The position numbers and the translations under genes are program-made. A stretch of 17,719 nucleotides of DNA from positions 1-17,719 of the forward strand of contig CAJGCH010000029.1 in assembly GCA_904501845.1 (NCBI GenBank), in the 5' to 3' direction. Shown piece after piece: positions 13,684-17,719 of the stretch. Numbering within the stretch: position 1 is the stretch's first letter; every line of letters begins with the position of its first letter. This stretch comes from an uncultured Bacillaceae bacterium. Lineage in GTDB: Bacteria; Bacillota; Bacilli; Bacillales; Pradoshiaceae. The notes under the pieces were generated by a model. It was not told the origin of the DNA. It did no database searches and saw nothing but the letters and a program-made list of their open reading frames with translations.

Positions 13684-14878
13684 AACATTATGGAAAGACC
13701 GTTTTAATCACTATTTGAAGGAGACCGGGAAATACTTAAAATACATATTCAACGGCCATTTAGTGTTTGTGATGATTTTCTTGATTGGTGGAGCGGGCTA
13801 TTATTACAGCGAGTGGGTTAAAACGCTCACACCTGATTTCCCTGCACCAATTATTATTGCAATTATTCTCGGGCTTGCTGTGACAATCAGCCCGCTCACG
13901 ACATTTTTTCGGGAACCGGATATTGTTTTTTTGCTGCCGATTGAGAGGGGACTCGGCGATTATGTAAAGAAATCTTATGTGTTCAGCCTTGTCATACAGA
14001 TGTACGTATTGCTTATTATTCAGGCGGTATTAACGCCGATGTATAGCCGAGTAATGGGGGATGAGGCCCTTTCATTCCTAAGCCTTCTTATTGTGCTCTT
14101 GGTCTTGAAGGGGATAAACCTTGCTAGCCGCTGGTTTGTTTTGTATGACAGGGAGCCATATGCGTCATTTGTCGATACCATAGTGCGACTTGCCCTGAAT
14201 GCGGTCTTGGTGTACTTAATTGTAAAGGGAGCAAATTTGCTTTTAACCTTGTTTGTTTTTGCTTTATTGGCAGGGCTATGTCTCTACTATTTGAAAGCCT
14301 CGCGAAATGCTGTTTTGCAATGGGAAAGGCTAATTGAGCTCGAGAACGGAAGGATGGCTGCCTTTTACCGGATTGCAAATTTATTTACAGATGTGCCGAA
14401 GCTGCGGGAAAAGATAACGGAGCGCAGATGGTTATTAGGGATTGTCCGCCTGCTGTCAGGCAGAACGAATAATCCATTCAGCTACTTATACGCGCGTACA
14501 TTTGTCAGGGCAAATGATTATTTCGGGTTATATATACGCCTATCGGTGATTGCTTTCTTGGTTGTTGCTTTCGCGGACCTAGGCTGGGGTTCTATTTTCG
14601 TATCCTTGCTGTTTCTTTATATGACAGGTTTGCAGCTGCTGCCGATCTGGCATCATCATGACCAGAAAATGACGATTGCTCTTTATCCATTTAATCCTGC
14701 TTACCGCAGAAAAGCGGTCATGGATTTATTGACAATCCTCTTAGGGATACAGTGCTTTTTCTTTGCCATTGGCATATTAATTGGAGGAAGCCTTCAATTG
14801 GCTGGAATTTCCCTCGTATTAGGGTTGTTGTTAATCGTCTTTTTCCGATCTTATGCTAGTAATAAAATGCAGACTTAA
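13673..14878 (+). CDS. ecsB: ABC transporter permease EcsB
   Basis: Membrane subunit of EcsAB, 401 residues. Hydrophobic segments lie near residues 25-43, 58-75, 97-116, 126-144, 160-205 (probably two), 285-320 (probably two) and 345-393 (two), with a large basic cytoplasmic loop in the middle (about 206-275, around RLIELENGRMAAFYR). The short C terminus ends YASNKMQT. The start codon lies inside the last codons of ecsA with AAGGAAG 7 bases before it, an arrangement that suggests translational coupling. Length and topology match EcsB of Bacillus. A GGGGGAGG ribosome binding site for ecsC follows the stop directly. Confidence 0.95.
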   Translation: MKIETLWKDRFNHYLKETGKYLKYIFNGHLVFVMIFLIGGAGYYYSEWVKTLTPDFPAPIIIAIILGLAVTISPLTTFFREPDIVFLLPIERGLGDYVKKSYVFSLVIQMYVLLIIQAVLTPMYSRVMGDEALSFLSLLIVLLVLKGINLASRWFVLYDREPYASFVDTIVRLALNAVLVYLIVKGANLLLTLFVFALLAGLCLYYLKASRNAVLQWERLIELENGRMAAFYRIANLFTDVPKLREKITERRWLLGIVRLLSGRTNNPFSYLYARTFVRANDYFGLYIRLSVIAFLVVAFADLGWGSIFVSLLFLYMTGLQLLPIWHHHDQKMTIALYPFNPAYRRKAVMDLLTILLGIQCFFFAIGILIGGSLQLAGISLVLGLLLIVFFRSYASNKMQT

Positions 14879-14892
14879 AAGGGGGAGGATGG

Positions 14893-15612
14893 ATGTCTGA
14901 TTCCTATGAGCAGAGAGTGAGGCAAGAGATCGCCATTTGGAAGAAGAAGCTGGTCGCCAAACCGAGCAGGGTGGAGCGAATATCGAAGAATGCACAAAAG
15001 TTCATTAGTGCTAAAATGCCGAAGAAAATGAATCAAGCCTTTCGTGTATCAATCAAAACCATGGTTGAAGGGGTGCTTAATGGGTCTTCTTATGTACCGA
15101 AGAAGCAGCGAAGCTGCCAAACACTTGCTGAGATGGATGAGGCAGCTGAGAGTACACTAGCAGCCTACCGGAAGACTGCTGTAGTCGAGGGCGCTGGTAC
15201 GGGCTTTGGCGGCGGTGTCATCGCTCTGGCTGATTTTCCGCTTCTTCTGTCAATAAAGGTGAATTATTTGTATGCTCTAAGCGCCATCTATGGTTATGAT
15301 CCGAAAAACTTGAGTGAACGAATTTTTATTCTATTGGTTTTTCAGCTTGCTTTTTCGTCCGTGGATAAAAAGAAGGAGCTTTTGCCCGTCATCATGAATT
15401 GGGATCTGGAAAAGAATCGATTTGCAGATATTGATTGGGATAGTTTTCAGCAGGAATACCGCGATACGATTGATTTTGTAAAAATGTTTCAGCTTATCCC
15501 GGGCTTTGGTGCTGCGGTGGGAGCAATCGCCAATCAGCAGCTGCTGGACCAGCTTGGCGAAACCGCCCAAAATGCATTCCGTCTTAGAGTCATGCAAGAA
15601 GGAGGAGCTTGA
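14893..15612 (+). CDS. ecsC: EcsC-family protein
   Basis: 239 residues; the third gene of the ecs operon. The EcsC domain covers most of the chain. A glycine-rich stretch (VEGAGTGFGGGVIALADFP, about 98-116) followed by a hydrophobic helix (LLLSIKVNYLYALSAIYGY) suggests membrane association, and a second Gly-rich piece GFGAAVGAIANQQLLDQLG lies near the C terminus. The N terminus is very basic. Function is unknown; in B. subtilis ecsC is not needed for the Ecs phenotype. GGGGGAGG ends 4 bases before ATG 14893, a tight spacing. A terminator overlaps the stop codon. Confidence 0.93.
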   Translation: MSDSYEQRVRQEIAIWKKKLVAKPSRVERISKNAQKFISAKMPKKMNQAFRVSIKTMVEGVLNGSSYVPKKQRSCQTLAEMDEAAESTLAAYRKTAVVEGAGTGFGGGVIALADFPLLLSIKVNYLYALSAIYGYDPKNLSERIFILLVFQLAFSSVDKKKELLPVIMNWDLEKNRFADIDWDSFQQEYRDTIDFVKMFQLIPGFGAAVGAIANQQLLDQLGETAQNAFRLRVMQEGGA

Positions 15613-15628
15613 TTGCTCCTCCTTTTTT
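15599..15628 (+). terminator. Terminator of the ecs operon
   Basis: Ten-base-pair stem AAGGAGGAGC/GCTCCTCCTT (15599-15608 with 15615-15624), loop TTGATT that includes the end of the ecsC stop, then T to 15628. It lies 10 bases from the convergent yhaA stop. Confidence 0.93.
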
Positions 15629-15637
15629 GTATGATTA

Positions 15638-16822
15638 TTAAAAATATCGCCATTCCTGAAAGCCAATCGCTGCATAGCCAAGCGTTTTGGCGGCAATCAG
15701 CATGGCTTCTTCGTTAAAGTCAAACATGGGGTGGTGGTGCGGATAGGGAATATCCGTACCGGAAGGCGCTGCTCCCGTAAGGAAGAATGCGCCGCGCACG
15801 GCTTCTAAATAATAAGAGAAATCCTCCCCAATCATGAGCGGGTTTAACGGGCGGACATGCTGGAAGCCGACAACATCCTCTGCCTTGCTAATGATATAGT
15901 CTGCTTCCTTCTCATGATTGACAGTTGGCGGATAGCCTTTGAAGTAGCGGAATTCAAAGTCGCAATCATGAACCGTGCAGGCTCCCTTGACGATTCGCTC
16001 CATCTCCTCAATGATAAAGTCTTGAAGCTCTGTTGAGAATGTGCGGACTGTGCCCTCCAGATACGCTTCGCTTGGGATAATGTTGAAGGCATTTCCTGCC
16101 TTGAATTGTCCTACGGAGACGACTGCTGAATCCATTGGGTTGATTTTCCTGCTTGTGATCAGCTGAAAGAGGGAAACGATTTCAGAACCGATGACAAGAG
16201 CATCCTTCGTTGTATGAGGTTCAGCTCCGTGTCCGCCTTTGCCTTTAATGGTGATTTGGAATCTGTCGGCGGAAGCAGTGATGGGGCCTGGGCTGCAGTA
16301 GATTTCACCGGTTGGATATGGAGCCCATAAATGCGTACCGAATATGGCATCCACCCCTTCTAGGCATCCATCCTCAATCATTGGCTTGGCGCCTCCTGGA
16401 GCTAATTCCTCTGCGTGCTGGTGAATGAATACATAATTGCCTATCAGCTCATTCTCCATCTCTTTCAAGGTCTTGGCCAGTACGAGCAGGAGGGCGGTGT
16501 GCCCGTCATGTCCGCAGGCATGCATCACTCCCTTTACGCTGGAATGGTACGGAACCTGCTTTTGATCCTGTATGGGCAGGGCATCAAAGTCAGCGCGCAG
16601 AGCAACGGTACGGCCAGGCTGCTTGCCCTCAATCGTGGCGACCACACCACCGCCGCCAACTCCTGTACGGACGGGGATATTTAGGTTTTTGTAATATGTT
16701 TGGATAAACCGAGCTGTCTCCTTTTCTTGGAAGGAAAGCTCAGGATTCGCATGCAGGTGACGCCGGATGGAGACCATTTCTTCATAATATTGTTCAAGTT
16801 TTCGATTTAGGGTTTCTTCCAT
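15638..16822 (-). CDS. yhaA: M20-family amidohydrolase YhaA
   Basis: Metal-dependent amidohydrolase of peptidase family M20D (N-acyl-amino-acid or hippurate hydrolase type), 394 residues, soluble and cytoplasmic. Metal-site residues visible: C103 and H105 in HACGHDGH, the Glu pair at 138-139 in HQHAEEL, H164 in GTHLW, and the His cluster YPHHHPMFDFNEEAM near the C terminus. The dimerisation lid lies between about 180 and 290 (GKGGHGAEPHTTKDA at its start). It frees amino acids from N-acyl or other amide conjugates; the true substrate cannot be read from sequence. ATG 16822 is 7 bases after AGGGAGG; the frame continues 8 codons upstream over that site. A perfect extended -10 lies at 16940-16948. 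Confidence 0.93.
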   Translation of the reverse strand: MEETLNRKLEQYYEEMVSIRRHLHANPELSFQEKETARFIQTYYKNLNIPVRTGVGGGGVVATIEGKQPGRTVALRADFDALPIQDQKQVPYHSSVKGVMHACGHDGHTALLLVLAKTLKEMENELIGNYVFIHQHAEELAPGGAKPMIEDGCLEGVDAIFGTHLWAPYPTGEIYCSPGPITASADRFQITIKGKGGHGAEPHTTKDALVIGSEIVSLFQLITSRKINPMDSAVVSVGQFKAGNAFNIIPSEAYLEGTVRTFSTELQDFIIEEMERIVKGACTVHDCDFEFRYFKGYPPTVNHEKEADYIISKAEDVVGFQHVRPLNPLMIGEDFSYYLEAVRGAFFLTGAAPSGTDIPYPHHHPMFDFNEEAMLIAAKTLGYAAIGFQEWRYF

Positions 16823-16939
16823 TTTCCTTCCTCCCTTAACGTGCATCTTACTACCTTATTCACAAAAATTACCATTTCCAAACAAAATCTAGCTCAGGAG
16901 GCGGAAATAATTTCAATGTAATTGCCGCTGAATACGTTC

Positions 16940-16948
16940 ATTATAGCA
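16940..16948 (-). promoter_or_regulatory. Extended -10 promoter of yhaA
   Basis: Minus strand TGcTATAAT, a perfect extended -10 without a good -35. Transcription near 16933 would give a leader of about 110 bases, in which I see no riboswitch or clear operator. Confidence 0.6.
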
Positions 16949-16985
16949 GAATCAGCCTTAGGTCAGGGCTGTATTCTATATAGGC

Positions 16986-17015
16986 AAAAAAGAAGCTCGC
17001 ATATAGCGAGCTTCT
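16986..17015 (-). terminator. Terminator after hmoB
   Basis: Ten-base-pair stem AGAAGCTCGC/GCGAGCTTCT (16991-17000 with 17006-17015); on the minus strand it runs into six T. It starts 9 bases beyond the hmoB stop. Confidence 0.93.
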
Positions 17016-17024
17016 CATATTTGT

Positions 17025-17522
17025 TCACTTTTTTTCTTTATAGGCATAAAAGGTAGCTGTGTATGGTTTTCCTGTAAAGAGCACCTGGGTGTTAAATAAG
17101 CTTTCGAGCTTCTTGTTTGTGAGGAGTTTGGCTTGGTCAAAACGCGCATAATCCTGTTCCTTTGACCAGTTAGTCAACACAACATAGGAGTCGGAAGAAA
17201 TAGGACGCAGAAGGCGGAAGGCATTGAGACCAGGCTGCTGGTGAATAATGTTTGTGGCTTCTTTTAAATCAAATTCAAAGGATGGGCGGTCCTCTGGGGA
17301 GACAGGGATATGATGCAAGGCAAAAAATCCTTCCTGCCTAAGCTCTCCGGATTGCTCAATCACCTCAAAAGTGCGGGGAGACTGAAAGAAGCTCTTGCTG
17401 CTGCTTTCATGGAGGAGCATGGATGTATTAGGGTTGTTCAAAAGGATGATTCCTGCTGCATGATGCTTTTTTTGAATGATTTTCAAGAATGACAACGTTC
17501 CTGACGTGATATAGAAGTTCAT
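17025..17522 (-). CDS. hmoB: HmoB/TRAP-family ABM-domain protein, catalytic residues altered
   Basis: 165 residues, the length of B. subtilis HmoB (YhgC), a heme monooxygenase related to the staphylococcal protein called TRAP. The N-terminal half (MNFYITSGTLSFLK, LLHESSS, SPRTFEVIEQSGE) and the C-terminal antibiotic-biosynthesis-monooxygenase (ABM) domain, about 66-155, with QQPGLNAFRLLRP and SYVVLTNW, fit the family, as does its place after yhaA. Against the B. subtilis protein as I remember it, the expected Asn70, Trp128 and His138 (the Asn-Trp-His set of IsdG-type enzymes) are His, Phe and Lys here, so heme-degrading activity is doubtful. The start ATG 17522 follows a weak GGGGGC; the frame runs 21 codons further to 17585 without a better site. 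A -10-like TATACT lies upstream near 17549-17555. Confidence 0.85.
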   Translation of the reverse strand: MNFYITSGTLSFLKIIQKKHHAAGIILLNNPNTSMLLHESSSKSFFQSPRTFEVIEQSGELRQEGFFALHHIPVSPEDRPSFEFDLKEATNIIHQQPGLNAFRLLRPISSDSYVVLTNWSKEQDYARFDQAKLLTNKKLESLFNTQVLFTGKPYTATFYAYKEKK

Positions 17523-17719
17523 CGTTTGCCCCCAGATTAAATATTTTAGTATAATGGAGTCGAAGTTGAGAATAGTTGGACTCATTAGGTTTTTTTGGAT
17601 ATTTTACCTCGTGAAATAACTAAATAAACTGTGAGAGTTAATGAAAGATAGAATAAATGAGTCTATTTAATGACAGTTCGGCCGGATTCATATACAACAT
17701 CCATCTGAGAAGATATAGT
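17523..17719. other. Gene-free end of window
   Basis: 197 AT-rich bases upstream of hmoB with no open frame, terminator or clear promoter. In B. subtilis the next genes are pbpF and hemEHY; their regulatory region may begin here. Confidence 0.4.

Noticed and set aside
1..17719. Possible mobile element, phage, toxin-antitoxin or CRISPR content.
   Set aside because: No transposase, integrase, terminal repeats, regularly spaced repeats or atypical gene block seen; the gene order is the conserved Bacillus core.

Overview
The window is a stretch of low-GC Gram-positive chromosome, almost certainly from a member of the Bacillaceae. Gene content and order closely follow the Bacillus subtilis yhaP-yhaO-yhaN-yhaM-yhaL-prsA-hpr(scoC)-yhaH-trpP-serC-hit-ecsABC-yhaA-hmoB segment as I remember it. 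There are strong AGGAGG-type ribosome binding sites, TTG starts, Bacillus-style intrinsic terminators and sporulation-type micro-genes. I see no transposase, integrase, phage gene, tRNA, rRNA or CRISPR array. This is core chromosome, not an accessory island.

Layout. 1-831: 3' end of a NatB/YhaP-type ABC permease with a terminator. 980-6195 (+): yhaO and yhaN (SbcD/SbcC-like nuclease and membrane-tethered ATPase), then the exoribonuclease gene yhaM with its own extended -10 promoter. 6284-6463 (+): yhaL, sharing a perfect palindromic terminator with convergent prsA (6495-7352, -). 7648-7862 (+): two tandem 28-residue YjcZ-type micro-genes. 7909-8097 (-): a small unknown membrane protein. 8315-8893 (-): hpr/scoC, with a near-consensus CodY box just upstream of its promoter. 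9019-9384 (-): yhaH (YtxH type), with a possible SigB promoter. 9642-9827 (+): a second small unknown membrane protein. 9877-10395 (-): trpP, with a TRAP-like triplet array over its Shine-Dalgarno sequence. 10510-11592 (-): serC. 11593-11982: a gene-free stretch with a G-rich imperfect repeat. 11983-12405 (-): hit. 12406-12939: no protein gene, but a terminator and long-range pairing that suggest a structured non-coding RNA on the minus strand. 12940-15612 (+): ecsA-ecsB-ecsC operon. 15638-16822 (-): yhaA peptidase. 17025-17522 (-): hmoB/TRAP-like protein. 17523-17719: no gene seen.

A functional theme is protein secretion and exoprotein control. PrsA folds exported proteins. ScoC represses extracellular protease genes. 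EcsAB is needed for normal secretion and intramembrane proteolysis by RasP. The rest is nucleic-acid metabolism (YhaO, YhaN, YhaM) and amino-acid supply (TrpP, SerC, YhaA).

The most notable points are: a Tyr in place of the metal-ligand His of the HD motif in YhaM; apparent loss of all three catalytic residues in the HmoB homologue; a candidate ~310-nt structured RNA between hit and ecsA; a transmembrane hairpin at the middle of YhaN where SbcC would carry its zinc hook; and recognisable TRAP and CodY control sites.
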